Assembly: GCF_003576595.1 (NCBI RefSeq)
Contig: NZ_NQOU01000002.1
Coordinates: 496,001 to 560,000 of the forward strand
Direction of reading: 5' to 3'
Origin: Neopusillimonas maritima
GTDB taxonomy: Bacteria; Pseudomonadota; Gammaproteobacteria; Burkholderiales; Burkholderiaceae_B
DNA: 64,000 nt
Part shown: in pieces, positions 24,881-33,352 of the stretch
How the letters are laid out: each line of letters opens with the position of its first letter
Numbering within the stretch: the stretch's first letter is position 1
Notes under the pieces: model-generated
Database searches by the model: none
Told to the model about the DNA's origin: nothing
The model's input: the letters and a program-made list of their open reading frames with translations, nothing else
Position numbers and translations under genes: made by a program

Positions 24881-25695
24881 AGTTGAGCTCGCTGAACTGC
24901 ACGCGTAAGCGCAGTCATATGAATTTTGTTGGCGATGGGGTCTTTCAGCCCCGACTCGGCAAATAACGTTTCAATTTTGTCGGTATTCAAATGACCTGCC
25001 GAATCGAAATAAGCCGAGGCGTCGGCAATGACGATGGGTTTGGCTTCAATCGCGCCAATCACAAGACGGCACACATTTCTGGCCGGATCTTTTAACAAGA
25101 CAGCCATCGCGTGGGCGAACTCGCCGGTTTTACGTGTGATCTTGTAATGCCCCCAACGCGCATCCGCCGAAAAACGCGGAATGTGCACCGAAGCCAGTAT
25201 TTCGCCCGGCTCGAGCGAGGTTTCAAAGACACTGACCATGAGGTCTTCCACCGGTACCCGGCGCGTGCCTGAAGGGCCGGCAATGGTAACCGTTGCGCCT
25301 ACGGCGGCCAGGGTGCTCACCCAATCGGCGGCCGGGTCGGCATGCACCAAACTTCCACCCACCGTGCCGCGATTGCGCACCGCGCGGTAGGCAATCCCCC
25401 GGGCCACGGCGGGCAGTGCGCCGCGCGTCACGTCGGGCACACGCAGGTCTTCTATGTCGGCGTGAGTCACACAGGCGCCGAACGTAATGCCTTCATCGTT
25501 TTCATCAACCTGAGTCAGCTCGGGAATGTGCGTGATATCGACCAGCAAATCGGGCTGTACCAAACGCAAATTCAACATGGGGCCCAGCGATTGACTGCCT
25601 GCCAGAAACTTCACAACCACATCGTCTTGCTGCGCCAGCTTAACCGCCGACTGAACATCGGATGCACGCTCGTACGCTAAGGGTGCCGGCTTCAT
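24877..25695 (-). CDS. Molybdenum hydroxylase FAD subunit (CoxM-like)
   Basis: The 272-residue FAD subunit has 'KFLAGSQSLGPMLNLRLVQPDLLVDI' (FAD site near residue 32; the usual A-G-G-T/Q-S-L block) and 'RNRGTVGGSLVHADPAADW' (second FAD motif). It passes electrons from the Fe-S subunit to an acceptor. It overlaps coxL upstream and coxS downstream by four bases each, giving the order L-M-S. Confidence 0.92.
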   Translation of the reverse strand: MKPAPLAYERASDVQSAVKLAQQDDVVVKFLAGSQSLGPMLNLRLVQPDLLVDITHIPELTQVDENDEGITFGACVTHADIEDLRVPDVTRGALPAVARGIAYRAVRNRGTVGGSLVHADPAADWVSTLAAVGATVTIAGPSGTRRVPVEDLMVSVFETSLEPGEILASVHIPRFSADARWGHYKITRKTGEFAHAMAVLLKDPARNVCRLVIGAIEAKPIVIADASAYFDSAGHLNTDKIETLFAESGLKDPIANKIHMTALTRAVQRAQL

Positions 25696-28076
25696 ACTTC
25701 CTCCATAGCCATCTTGGAACCTGAACCCGTGCCGGTGCCGTCACCACCACGGGCATTCATGATTGCTTCAAGAACGCGATGCGGCGTCACGGGCGACACA
25801 TACAGCGTTGCCCCTAATGGGCGTAACGCATCGTTTACCGCGTTCACAATGGTGGCGGGCGGCGCAATGGCCCCGCTTTCACCAATTCCCTTGACACCAA
25901 ACTCGGTGTAAGGCGATAGCGTTTCCATGTGTATTAGGCGCGGCTCGGGCACCTCGGTTGGCCCGGGCAGCAGGTAGTCGGCAAAGGTGGAGGCCAAAGG
26001 CTGGCCCGAGGCGTCGAACGGCATTTCCTCATATAGCGCCGTACCGATACCCTGGGCGGTGCCGCCATAGATCTGGCCGTCGACCACCATGGGGTTCACC
26101 AGTTTGCCGCCGTCTTCCACAATCACGTAATCAAGAATTTCAACGTTGCCGCATTCGGGATCGACCGCCACCAGGGCAACGTGGGCGCCGTAACCGAATG
26201 TGCCTGTATCGCGGCCGGGCTTATAGCCCACGGTAACTTCAAGACCGCCTGAATTGGCTTCGGGCGGTAAATCTTGCGGACGGCGATACCACACGTGCGC
26301 CACCTGGCTAATGGACACACTCTTGTCGCCCGCATGCACCATGCCGTCGGAAACAGTGACTTTGTCGGGCTCGGTGCCCAGCATGAACGCACCAATATGC
26401 CCCAGCCGTTTCACCAGCTCATCGCCGCCGCGCGCCACGGCGCCGCCCGACATCACCATGCTGCGCGAGCCCCAGGTACCGGTGGAATAAGGGGTGTACT
26501 CGGTGTCGCCGTGAATGAGTTTGATGCGGTCGATATCGATGCCCAGCTTTTCATTTGCCACCTGAGCCAACGTGGTTTCCATACTTTGGCCATGCGAGTG
26601 TGCGCCGATGCGAATTTCCAAACCGCCGTCGGGCGTGATGCGCATGGTGGCCAACTCATGACCCGGCACCATGGGGATACCCCAACCGGCGTACACCGAG
26701 GTACCGTGCGCGGCTTGCTCGCAATACACCGCCATGCCCACCCCAATAAGGCGGCCGTCGGGCTCACCCTTTTTCTGGCGTTCACGAATGGCGGGCAGGT
26801 CTATAGCCTCGACCGCCTGGCGCAGTGCCTCGGGATAGTCGCCGCTGTCGAAGTGTTTGTTGGTAATGTTGTCGAACGGCATTTGCTCGGGGCGAACCAA
26901 CGACTGCATGCGCAATTCGTAGGGTTCAACACCGGCGGCGTGCGCCAAGTCGTCGAGCAACAGTTCAAGCGCAAAACACACACCGGTTCGCGCCACGCCC
27001 CGGTAAGGCAGAATGGGGCATTTGTTGGTGGCTACCGAATACGTTTTGCAGTGGTACGACGGGAAGTCGTAAGGGCCGGGCAAAATACTGCCTACCTGGC
27101 CGGCCTCAAGGCACGCCGAGAAAGGGTATGAGGAATAGGCACCCGAGTCGATGGTGGCTTCGCACTCAATGCCCAACAACCGGCCTTCCTTCGAGGCGTA
27201 ACCGGTAATCTCGTAATAGTGTTCGCGACAATTGGCCGTGGCGGCAATGTGTTCGCGACGATCCTCAAGCCAGCGTACCGGGCGACCCAGCTTCATGCAC
27301 AGCCAGGCAACGGCCAGTTCCTCGGGCAAAAAGATACCTTTGTAGCCAAACCCGCCGCCCACGTCGGGGGTAATCACACGTACCTGCCCCTCGGGCAAAC
27401 CCAGACACTCGGCCAGGCCCGTGCGCACAATGTGCGGAATTTGCGTGGCGGTGTAAACAATGAGTTGCTCAACCCGTGAATCCCAGTAGGCCAGCACGCC
27501 TCGCCCTTCCATGGGCGCCATCACTTGTCGGGAGGTACGGATTTTACGGCTGACTTTCACCGGGGCGTCTTTCACGCCGTCGAAGTTCACCGTAATGTTG
27601 GTCTTCAAAAACAGGTTGTCGGGCCAATGGTCGTGCACCCTGGGCGCATCGGCCTGACGGCCTTGCAGCATTTCATGAACCACGTCTTGCTCTTCGTAGT
27701 CCAACTGAACGGCAGCGGCGATATCTTCGGCGCCGGCGCGGGTGGGGGCAACGCACATCGCCACCAGTTCACCCACATAACGCACCTTGCCTTCGGCCAG
27801 CGCAGGCTGTTCGGATGAGCGAAAGCCTTCCAGGGCGGTGTCGGCCACAATGGGTTTCACGCCGGCGTTTCTAAGGTCGGCCGCCGTGAAAACCTGTTCA
27901 CGCAATGGTTCGGGGATATGAATATCGAGCAGCTTGGCATGTGCAACCGGGCTGCGCACAAAAGCCACATCTTGCATGTTGGCCAGTTTTATGTCTGCGA
28001 CATACTGGCCTTTGCCCCGCATATAACGATCGTCTTCTTTGCGAAGCACACGTTTACCGACACCTTGACTCGACAT
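25692..28076 (-). CDS. Molybdenum hydroxylase large subunit, form II CoxL-like
   Basis: The 794-residue Mo-molybdopterin cytosine dinucleotide subunit shows 'DVGGGFGYKG' (residue ~238), the substrate loop PYRGVAR (residues ~355-361) and the catalytic glutamate in 'KGIGESGAIAPPA' (~730). The loop is of the form II type (AYRGAGR in family), not AYxCSFR of true CO dehydrogenase, so hydroxylation of an organic ring or aldehyde with water is expected. It is the first gene of the L-M-S operon, 64 bases from a perfect 10-bp dyad. The substrate is unknown. Confidence 0.9.
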   Translation of the reverse strand: MSSQGVGKRVLRKEDDRYMRGKGQYVADIKLANMQDVAFVRSPVAHAKLLDIHIPEPLREQVFTAADLRNAGVKPIVADTALEGFRSSEQPALAEGKVRYVGELVAMCVAPTRAGAEDIAAAVQLDYEEQDVVHEMLQGRQADAPRVHDHWPDNLFLKTNITVNFDGVKDAPVKVSRKIRTSRQVMAPMEGRGVLAYWDSRVEQLIVYTATQIPHIVRTGLAECLGLPEGQVRVITPDVGGGFGYKGIFLPEELAVAWLCMKLGRPVRWLEDRREHIAATANCREHYYEITGYASKEGRLLGIECEATIDSGAYSSYPFSACLEAGQVGSILPGPYDFPSYHCKTYSVATNKCPILPYRGVARTGVCFALELLLDDLAHAAGVEPYELRMQSLVRPEQMPFDNITNKHFDSGDYPEALRQAVEAIDLPAIRERQKKGEPDGRLIGVGMAVYCEQAAHGTSVYAGWGIPMVPGHELATMRITPDGGLEIRIGAHSHGQSMETTLAQVANEKLGIDIDRIKLIHGDTEYTPYSTGTWGSRSMVMSGGAVARGGDELVKRLGHIGAFMLGTEPDKVTVSDGMVHAGDKSVSISQVAHVWYRRPQDLPPEANSGGLEVTVGYKPGRDTGTFGYGAHVALVAVDPECGNVEILDYVIVEDGGKLVNPMVVDGQIYGGTAQGIGTALYEEMPFDASGQPLASTFADYLLPGPTEVPEPRLIHMETLSPYTEFGVKGIGESGAIAPPATIVNAVNDALRPLGATLYVSPVTPHRVLEAIMNARGGDGTGTGSGSKMAMEEV

Positions 28077-28139
28077 TTCAATCTCCTGTTAATAAACGTC
28101 ATGAACCCCTTTTCAGGATGGCTCAAGGTTCGTTCTTTC

Positions 28140-28163
28140 CATCATTCTAAATATAGAATGATG
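28140..28163. promoter_or_regulatory. Island operator copy 3 before the Mo-hydroxylase operon
   Basis: Perfect 10-bp arms CATCATTCTA (28140-28149) and TAGAATGATG (28154-28163) surround AATA. The centre reads TTCTA-AATA-TAGAA and fits TNCTA-N4-TAGNA. It lies between gntR and coxL on the minus strand, in position to control coxLMS separately from gntR. Confidence 0.7.
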
Positions 28164-28239
28164 GTGAGGATATTCTGGTTTACGCGTAGACCAGAAAAAA
28201 AGAAACTAATTACGCCAAAAGATATCGACCCGTATTGAG

Positions 28240-29046
28240 TCAGGCCGCTTTTTTGCTACGACGACGCGGCTTGGGTGAACTCAACTCAACCTCGCTTGAA
28301 GCGGAGGTTTCGTCTTCCAGAAGATCCATATGCAAACGGATGCAATCACTGGGGTAGGTAATTTCACCGACGTAAATCACCACATCGTCTTTCGATGTTA
28401 CGACACAGCGGCACTCTGCGATAGGTGCGCTTAGTGAAACCCCCAATAAATTGGCCACTTCAGGATCGGCCGTGCCGATTGTCATGGTTTGGTGCGCTCG
28501 CTTAACAACCGTTCCACGCAATGTATCGAACACCGCCAGCGCGGTGTGCTCCATGAATTCGTCGTAGTACTTGTCGAAAATGCCTTTTTCAATATGCACG
28601 TTCACAACGGCATAGGGCAGGCCGTCGCGCAACTGAAGGCTGCGCAGGAAACCGTACTCTTCGGCCAGCTTGCCTTCATCGGGCGCAAGCCTGGGGTGCG
28701 AGGGCGGGTTGGCCACTTCAATAAAACGCGGGACGTTTCGTTTAATGGAACGAATAATCGCCGACCACGACGTTTCCAGTGTGAGCCAACGTCGATCGTT
28801 AACTTGCTCGGCCACAAACGTACCGCGCCCCTGCTGGCGTTTCAGCAACCCTTCTTTTTCCAGCAGACCCACCGCCTGGCGAACCGTGACGCGCGCACGC
28901 TGGAACTCTTCTTCAAGCTCCTCAAGCGTAGAGATTTTTTCCCCCGGCAACCACTCGCCCGTTTCAATACGCCGTCTTAGCGCCGAGGCCACTTGAATAT
29001 AAGCCGGGATATGGCCACTCAAACTCTCTGCTTGTCCTTTTTGCAT
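28240..29046 (-). CDS. GntR-family (HutC/UTRA) transcriptional regulator
   Basis: The 268-residue protein has an N-terminal winged helix ('IPAYIQVASALRRRIETGEWLPGEKI' region; 'ARVTVRQAVGLLEKEGLLKRQQGRGTFV' region) and a C-terminal UTRA ligand domain (~95-245), ending in a basic tail (PKPRRRSKKAA). It is the only regulator in the 6.4-39.5 kb island and lies between the Mo-hydroxylase and pxp genes, so it is the candidate for the TNCTA-N4-TAGNA sites. Its own promoter lacks that site; it has a TGCCC-N7-GGGCA dyad near 29088-29104. Confidence 0.88.
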   Translation of the reverse strand: MQKGQAESLSGHIPAYIQVASALRRRIETGEWLPGEKISTLEELEEEFQRARVTVRQAVGLLEKEGLLKRQQGRGTFVAEQVNDRRWLTLETSWSAIIRSIKRNVPRFIEVANPPSHPRLAPDEGKLAEEYGFLRSLQLRDGLPYAVVNVHIEKGIFDKYYDEFMEHTALAVFDTLRGTVVKRAHQTMTIGTADPEVANLLGVSLSAPIAECRCVVTSKDDVVIYVGEITYPSDCIRLHMDLLEDETSASSEVELSSPKPRRRSKKAA

Positions 29047-29173
29047 GCCCTGTTCTCTTTAAGTCAAATTAACTAACAAATTTACTTTGCTGCCCCATAT
29101 TAGGGCAAACTTCGTCCAATTTCAGCAACGCAAGCAAGCGACCACCCCTATTTTTATAACGCATGCCGGGGCA

Positions 29174-30199
29174 TTAGTTCACACCGCTGCTTAAATTTTC
29201 CAGCCTTAACGCCTCAAGATCAATCACCCCGCCGGGCGCAAAGCTGCGCATGCCGTGGCTTTCCAGCTGCTCCAGCCACGCTTGAGTTTCACACGCGATA
29301 CTTTCGGCCTGGTCAAGCGTGACCTGTTTGAAATGCACCTGCGCTCCGGGACGACGACGCCCCAAAATGGGGATATCGGTGGAAATCACGGTGGCGATTT
29401 TGGGATACCCCCCGGTTGTTTGTGCATCGGCCAACAATACAATAGGCAGCCCCGAACCGGGCACCTGAATGGCCCCGCTTACAATGCCATCGGAAACCAG
29501 ATCATAACCTTCTGCATGCTGAATGACCGGGCCGTCAAGACGAAACCCCATGCGATCGGCCTGTCCCGACACGACATACGGCTGCGTGAGAAAGCCTTCT
29601 ATGGCGCTGTCGGTGAAATAATTATGTTGCGGCCCAAGCACCACACGAACCGGTTGTTCATAGCCGTAATCGAAAGGCTCCAGCAACGCCTTTTCATCTC
29701 GAATGTCGACACTGGATTGCACCAACGGAAGGCCATCGCCGCGCTTTAGGGTACGTCCTTCCAGCCCCCCGATTGCGCCCCGTACATACGTGGACACACT
29801 GCCCAGCTGCACCGGCAGGTTGAAGCCGCCCTCAACCGCCAAGTAGGCACTCAGCGATTGACCCAGCGCACCCACCTTCACCTTATCGCCTTTCATCAGC
29901 CGAACGCTGCGCCCCGCCGGCACGGTGAACTTGCGTGCGCCTTCCACAGTAAGATCGGCCTCGCAACCGAACAGCGCAACACGCACGGAATCGGCCTGCA
30001 CCTCCAGGGCCACGCCCTGCAGCAACATCTCCAACACCGGGCAATGGCGGTCATTACCCACCAGCATGTTGGCGACGCCTGCGCTGATCTTGTCCAGCGC
30101 CCCCGACACCGGCACGCCGACGTCTTGATAACCCATGCGCCCCATATCCTGAATCGTGGAATAAGGCCCGGCGTCCAGCACCTTCAACCCGTTACTCAT
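29174..30199 (-). CDS. pxpC: 5-oxoprolinase subunit C (PxpC, KipA-like)
   Basis: The 341-residue protein belongs to the biotin-dependent carboxyltransferase-like family: 'KVLDAGPYSTIQDMGRMGYQDVGVPVSGALD' region at the N-terminus, 'FLTQPYVVSGQADRMGFRLDG' region and 'SGLPIVLLADAQTTGGYPKIATVIS' region. With PxpA and PxpB it opens 5-oxoproline to glutamate using ATP. It overlaps pxpB by four bases. The location beside F420 and Mo-hydroxylase genes suggests it may act on a related lactam rather than only on 5-oxoproline (inference). Confidence 0.92.
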   Translation of the reverse strand: MSNGLKVLDAGPYSTIQDMGRMGYQDVGVPVSGALDKISAGVANMLVGNDRHCPVLEMLLQGVALEVQADSVRVALFGCEADLTVEGARKFTVPAGRSVRLMKGDKVKVGALGQSLSAYLAVEGGFNLPVQLGSVSTYVRGAIGGLEGRTLKRGDGLPLVQSSVDIRDEKALLEPFDYGYEQPVRVVLGPQHNYFTDSAIEGFLTQPYVVSGQADRMGFRLDGPVIQHAEGYDLVSDGIVSGAIQVPGSGLPIVLLADAQTTGGYPKIATVISTDIPILGRRRPGAQVHFKQVTLDQAESIACETQAWLEQLESHGMRSFAPGGVIDLEALRLENLSSGVN

Positions 30200-30918
30200 A
30201 CCGTCACCTCTTCACACTTAACCTCGTATTCGTCGGCTGCAACCGCGTCGCGAATGCGTTGATATTCATTTGAATCCACCGGCTTGAAACGCACCTTGTC
30301 GCCCGGCTTGAACAAAGCGGGCGCCTCATGACGTATATCGAACAAACGAATAGGTGTTGCGCCGATAAGATGCCACCCCCCCGGACTTTCAATGGGGTAG
30401 ACGGCCGTCATGCTTGACGCAATGGCGACAGAACCCGGCGGCACGCGCGTACGGGGATTGCTGCGCCGAGGCAGCACCAGTTGCTTGGGCAAATCTCCCA
30501 TATAGGGGTAGCCCGGCACGAAACCAATCATGTATACGTGAAACTGCGTGTCGGCGTGCAGTTGAACCACCTGTTCCGTCGTTAAGCCCGCAGTTTGCGC
30601 CACTTCCTGCAAATCGGGCGCGTACTCGCCGTCGTAGCATACCGGCACCGACCACTGGCGCACCGCCTGCGGTTCCGTGTCTTCACTTTCCAGCAAGTCC
30701 TTAAGGGTTTCCTGCAACTGCGCACCACGTACTTGCGTGGGATCATAATTAATAAGCAGGGAACGAAACGTGGGCACCAAATCGACCACGCCGGGCACGT
30801 TCAGCGCGCGAATCCGCCGACTTAAAGCCAGCACCTGATCGCTTAATACACGATCAATCACCTCGCCAAACTGCACCACCATTGCGGTGTCGCCGGCACT
30901 TAGAAACTGCACTGTCAT
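30196..30918 (-). CDS. pxpB: 5-oxoprolinase subunit B (PxpB, KipI-like)
   Basis: The 240-residue KipI/allophanate-hydrolase-subunit-1 fold protein shows 'FLSAGDTAMVVQFGEVID', 'PVCYDGEYAPDLQEVA' and 'GFVPGYPYMGDLPKQLVLPRR' region with 'PGSVAIAS' and 'SPGGWHLIG'. It partners PxpC, encoded with a four-base overlap. It is the first gene of the minus-strand pxpBC pair and divergent from pxpA across a 169-base regulatory region. Confidence 0.92.
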   Translation of the reverse strand: MTVQFLSAGDTAMVVQFGEVIDRVLSDQVLALSRRIRALNVPGVVDLVPTFRSLLINYDPTQVRGAQLQETLKDLLESEDTEPQAVRQWSVPVCYDGEYAPDLQEVAQTAGLTTEQVVQLHADTQFHVYMIGFVPGYPYMGDLPKQLVLPRRSNPRTRVPPGSVAIASSMTAVYPIESPGGWHLIGATPIRLFDIRHEAPALFKPGDKVRFKPVDSNEYQRIRDAVAADEYEVKCEEVTV

Positions 30919-30999
30919 CAGTCTTCTCCAAAGGTTGCCGCCCTTACAGACGCTCAGAAAACGGCTTGATTCGAATTAGGGTTTTCGATTGATGGAATC

Positions 31000-31028
31000 A
31001 TATTGTCTTTCTATCTATAGTACAATAT
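31000..31028. promoter_or_regulatory. Island operator copy 4 in the pxpB/pxpA divergent region
   Basis: TTCTA (31009-31013), TCTA, TAGTA (31018-31022) fits TNCTA-N4-TAGNA. An overlapping outer dyad, ATATTGT at 31000-31006 and ACAATAT at 31022-31028, is not concentric with it. The sites lie 60-88 bases before the pxpA ATG, so they can control the whole pxpA-F420 operon and possibly pxpBC. Confidence 0.6.
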
Positions 31029-31087
31029 ACTGGTCGCAACAGAAAGATCAAAAAAAGTTTTATCCATTCAACCCGAAGGAAAACAAA

Positions 31088-31864
31088 ATGACTTTATCGG
31101 TAAATCTTAATGCAGATATGGGCGAGGGGTTTGGTGCATACGACATCGGAGACGACAACGCCATTCTGAAAATCATCCGCTCTGCAAACATTGCTTGCGG
31201 CTTCCACGCGGGCGACGCCAACACCATGCGGCGCGTTGTGGAAAATGCCAAAAAAGAAGGCGTCAGCATCGGTGCACATACGGGCTTTAACGACCTGTGG
31301 GGCTTTGGCCGCCGCCGCATTCAAATGAAAGCGAGCGACCTGGAAAACATGATCGCCTACCAAATTGGCGCATTGCAAGCCATGGCCGCGTATGCCGGTG
31401 AGAAAGTCACCCACGTGAAACCCCACGGCGCACTGAATAACATGGCCGCCGAAGACGAAGACTACGCCATGGCCATTGGTCGTGCGCTTAAAACGGTAGA
31501 CCCTAACCTTATTTACGTTGCGCTATCGGGTTCCGAAATGGAAAAAGCCGCAGAGCGTTTGAATTTGCCGCTGGCACGCGAAGGTTTCTGTGACCGCTTG
31601 TACGACGACAACGGCAACCTGGTGTCACGCGCAGTGGCCGGGTCGGTGATTAAAGATCCGAAAGTGGCCACCGAACAGGTGGTGCGCATGGTGACCGAAG
31701 GTGAAATTATTTCGATGTCGGGCAAGCGCGTAAAACGTCGGGTTGATTCTTTATGTGTGCATGGCGACGAGCCCACGGCAGTTGCGTTGGCCGCCATGGT
31801 GCGCGAAGGTTTGGAAGCTGCCGGAGTCAAAATTCTGCCGCTGACTGAAATGAAGCTTAACTAA
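31088..31864 (+). CDS. pxpA: 5-oxoprolinase subunit A (PxpA, LamB/YcsF family)
   Basis: The 258-residue protein has the LamB/YcsF motifs 'LNADMGEGFGAYDIGDD' (N-terminus), 'ANIACGFHAGDANTM', 'HTGFNDLWGFGRR' and 'HVKPHGALNNM', plus 'SLCVHGDEPTAVALA'. It is the lactam-phosphorylating or -hydrolysing partner of PxpBC. AAGGA precedes ATG 31088; the longer frame to 30989 crosses the operator and is rejected. It leads the plus-strand F420 operon, 18 bases before npdG. Confidence 0.93.
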   Translation: MTLSVNLNADMGEGFGAYDIGDDNAILKIIRSANIACGFHAGDANTMRRVVENAKKEGVSIGAHTGFNDLWGFGRRRIQMKASDLENMIAYQIGALQAMAAYAGEKVTHVKPHGALNNMAAEDEDYAMAIGRALKTVDPNLIYVALSGSEMEKAAERLNLPLAREGFCDRLYDDNGNLVSRAVAGSVIKDPKVATEQVVRMVTEGEIISMSGKRVKRRVDSLCVHGDEPTAVALAAMVREGLEAAGVKILPLTEMKLN

Positions 31865-31882
31865 CCTATCCAGGAGCTCCAA

Positions 31883-32545
31883 ATGGAAAACCAACCTAAA
31901 ATTGCGATTCTTGGCGGCACGGGAGCCTTGGGTTCCGGGCTTGCAAAACGTTGGGTGCAAGCCGGCTTTCCGGTTATTGTCGGTTCAAGAACGGCGGAAA
32001 AGGCACAAGAAGCAGCCAACGCCTTAACGCCTGCTGCAGGCGGCCCCGCTCCCACCGGCATGAGCAACTACGACGCCGCCAAAGCGGCCGACGTTGTCGT
32101 GCTTACCGTACCGTTTTCAAATCACGATGCCATTCTCGACGAAATCAAAGACGTTGTTGAAGGCAAAATTGTTGTTGATGCGGTCGTGCCGCTGGTACCA
32201 CCCAAAGTAGCGGTTGTGCAACTGCCGCCTGAAGGCTCGGCCGGCATGATTGCGCATAACAAAATTGGCGATAAAGCCCGTGTCGTTTCCGCTTTTCAAA
32301 ACGTGGGTGCCAACAAGCTGCAAGCCGAAGGCCCGATTGCCTGCGATATTCTGGTTACCGGCAACGACGTTGAATCGCGCAAAACCGTTATTTCTTTAAT
32401 TGAGCCCATTGGTATGCGCGGCATTGATGCCGGGGCCATTGCCAACGCCGCCGCGGCGGAAGCCATGACCTCATTGCTGATCGGCATCAACAAACGTTAC
32501 AAGGTCGATTGCGCGGGCATTCAAATTACCGGCATTAACGGCTAA
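31883..32545 (+). CDS. npdG: NADPH:F420 oxidoreductase (FNO/NpdG family)
   Basis: The 220-residue protein has the FNO Rossmann motif 'IAILGGTGALGSGLAKRW', 'VGSRTAEKA' (NADP 2'-phosphate site) and 'SAFQNVGANKL'. It carries hydride between NADPH and F420; in bacteria it usually makes F420H2. AGGAG precedes the ATG. In the picrate (npd) gene clusters of actinobacteria the same enzyme supplies F420H2 to hydride transferases, a useful parallel for this island. Confidence 0.92.
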   Translation: MENQPKIAILGGTGALGSGLAKRWVQAGFPVIVGSRTAEKAQEAANALTPAAGGPAPTGMSNYDAAKAADVVVLTVPFSNHDAILDEIKDVVEGKIVVDAVVPLVPPKVAVVQLPPEGSAGMIAHNKIGDKARVVSAFQNVGANKLQAEGPIACDILVTGNDVESRKTVISLIEPIGMRGIDAGAIANAAAAEAMTSLLIGINKRYKVDCAGIQITGING

Positions 32546-32555
32546 GGCACGCGTT

Positions 32556-33335
32556 ATGCCCCACCTGCCTCATACGTCGATTCACCTGAACGCGCTGGCC
32601 GACTTCCCCATGATTGAGCCAAACAATGATTTGGCCACGGTTCTGATTCAAAGCCTGCAGCACAACGGCATTGCATTGGAAACGCGGGATGTGGTCGTGC
32701 TGGCGCAGAAAATCGTCTCGAAGGCAGAGGGGCGGCTTGTGCGCCTGGCCGATGTGCAACCGTCTGCCCGGGCGCTTGAGGTTGCCGAAGAAATCAACAA
32801 AGACAGCCGCATGATTGAGCTGATTTTGTCTGAAAGTCGGGAGATCGTTGCGCAGCGCCCCGGTGTATTAATTGTTGAGCACCGCCTGGGCTACATCATG
32901 GCCAATGCGGGTATCGATCAGTCGAATATCGATCACCCCAACGATGAAGAATACGCCCTGCTGCTGCCGGAAAACCCGGATCAAACATGCGCCCAACTTA
33001 AAAGTGCACTCGACCGCCACTTCAATGCCGATGTGGGGGTCATTATTAACGACAGTTTCGGGCGCCCATGGAGAATGGGTGTGACGGGCGTCGCGCTTGG
33101 GTCGGCGGGCTTGCCCAGCTTGCTGAGCTTAATTGGAAAGCCCGACCTCTATGGCCGTGCAATGCGCGTATCGGAAATTGCTTTTGCCGATGAAATTGCC
33201 GCCGCTGCCTCTTTAATTATGGGGCAAACCAGCGCCGGGCAACCCGTGGTTCACGTGCGCGGGCTTCAGTGGGAAGAGCCAAGCAATTCCGCCCAAACCT
33301 TATTACGCCCCAGACATCAAGATTTATTTCGTTAG
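32556..33335 (+). CDS. cofE: F420-0:gamma-glutamyl ligase
   Basis: The 259-residue stand-alone CofE shows 'VVVLAQKIVSKAEGRLV', 'IVEHRLGYIMANAGIDQSNID' region, 'GVIINDSFGRPWRMGVTGVALG' region and 'AFADEIAAAASLIMGQ'. It adds glutamates to F420-0 with GTP and divalent metal. In actinobacteria it is the N-terminal half of FbiB; here the reductase half appears to be a separate gene (37540-38235). It lies ten bases after npdG. Confidence 0.94.
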   Translation: MPHLPHTSIHLNALADFPMIEPNNDLATVLIQSLQHNGIALETRDVVVLAQKIVSKAEGRLVRLADVQPSARALEVAEEINKDSRMIELILSESREIVAQRPGVLIVEHRLGYIMANAGIDQSNIDHPNDEEYALLLPENPDQTCAQLKSALDRHFNADVGVIINDSFGRPWRMGVTGVALGSAGLPSLLSLIGKPDLYGRAMRVSEIAFADEIAAAASLIMGQTSAGQPVVHVRGLQWEEPSNSAQTLLRPRHQDLFR

Positions 33336-33352
33336 GAATGAGGCCCAGCGCA

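Noticed and set aside
26274-27131. 285-residue plus-strand open frame opposite coxL
   Set aside because: Antisense shadow of a strongly conserved large subunit gene.
25692-28076. True CO dehydrogenase (form I CoxL)
   Set aside because: The substrate loop reads PYRGVAR, of the form II type, not the AYxCSFR motif with the Cys that binds copper in CO dehydrogenase.
29174-30918. Allophanate hydrolase / urea amidolyase subunits
   Set aside because: The pair is the PxpB/PxpC type with pxpA divergent next to it; no allophanate hydrolase amidase or urea carboxylase gene is present.
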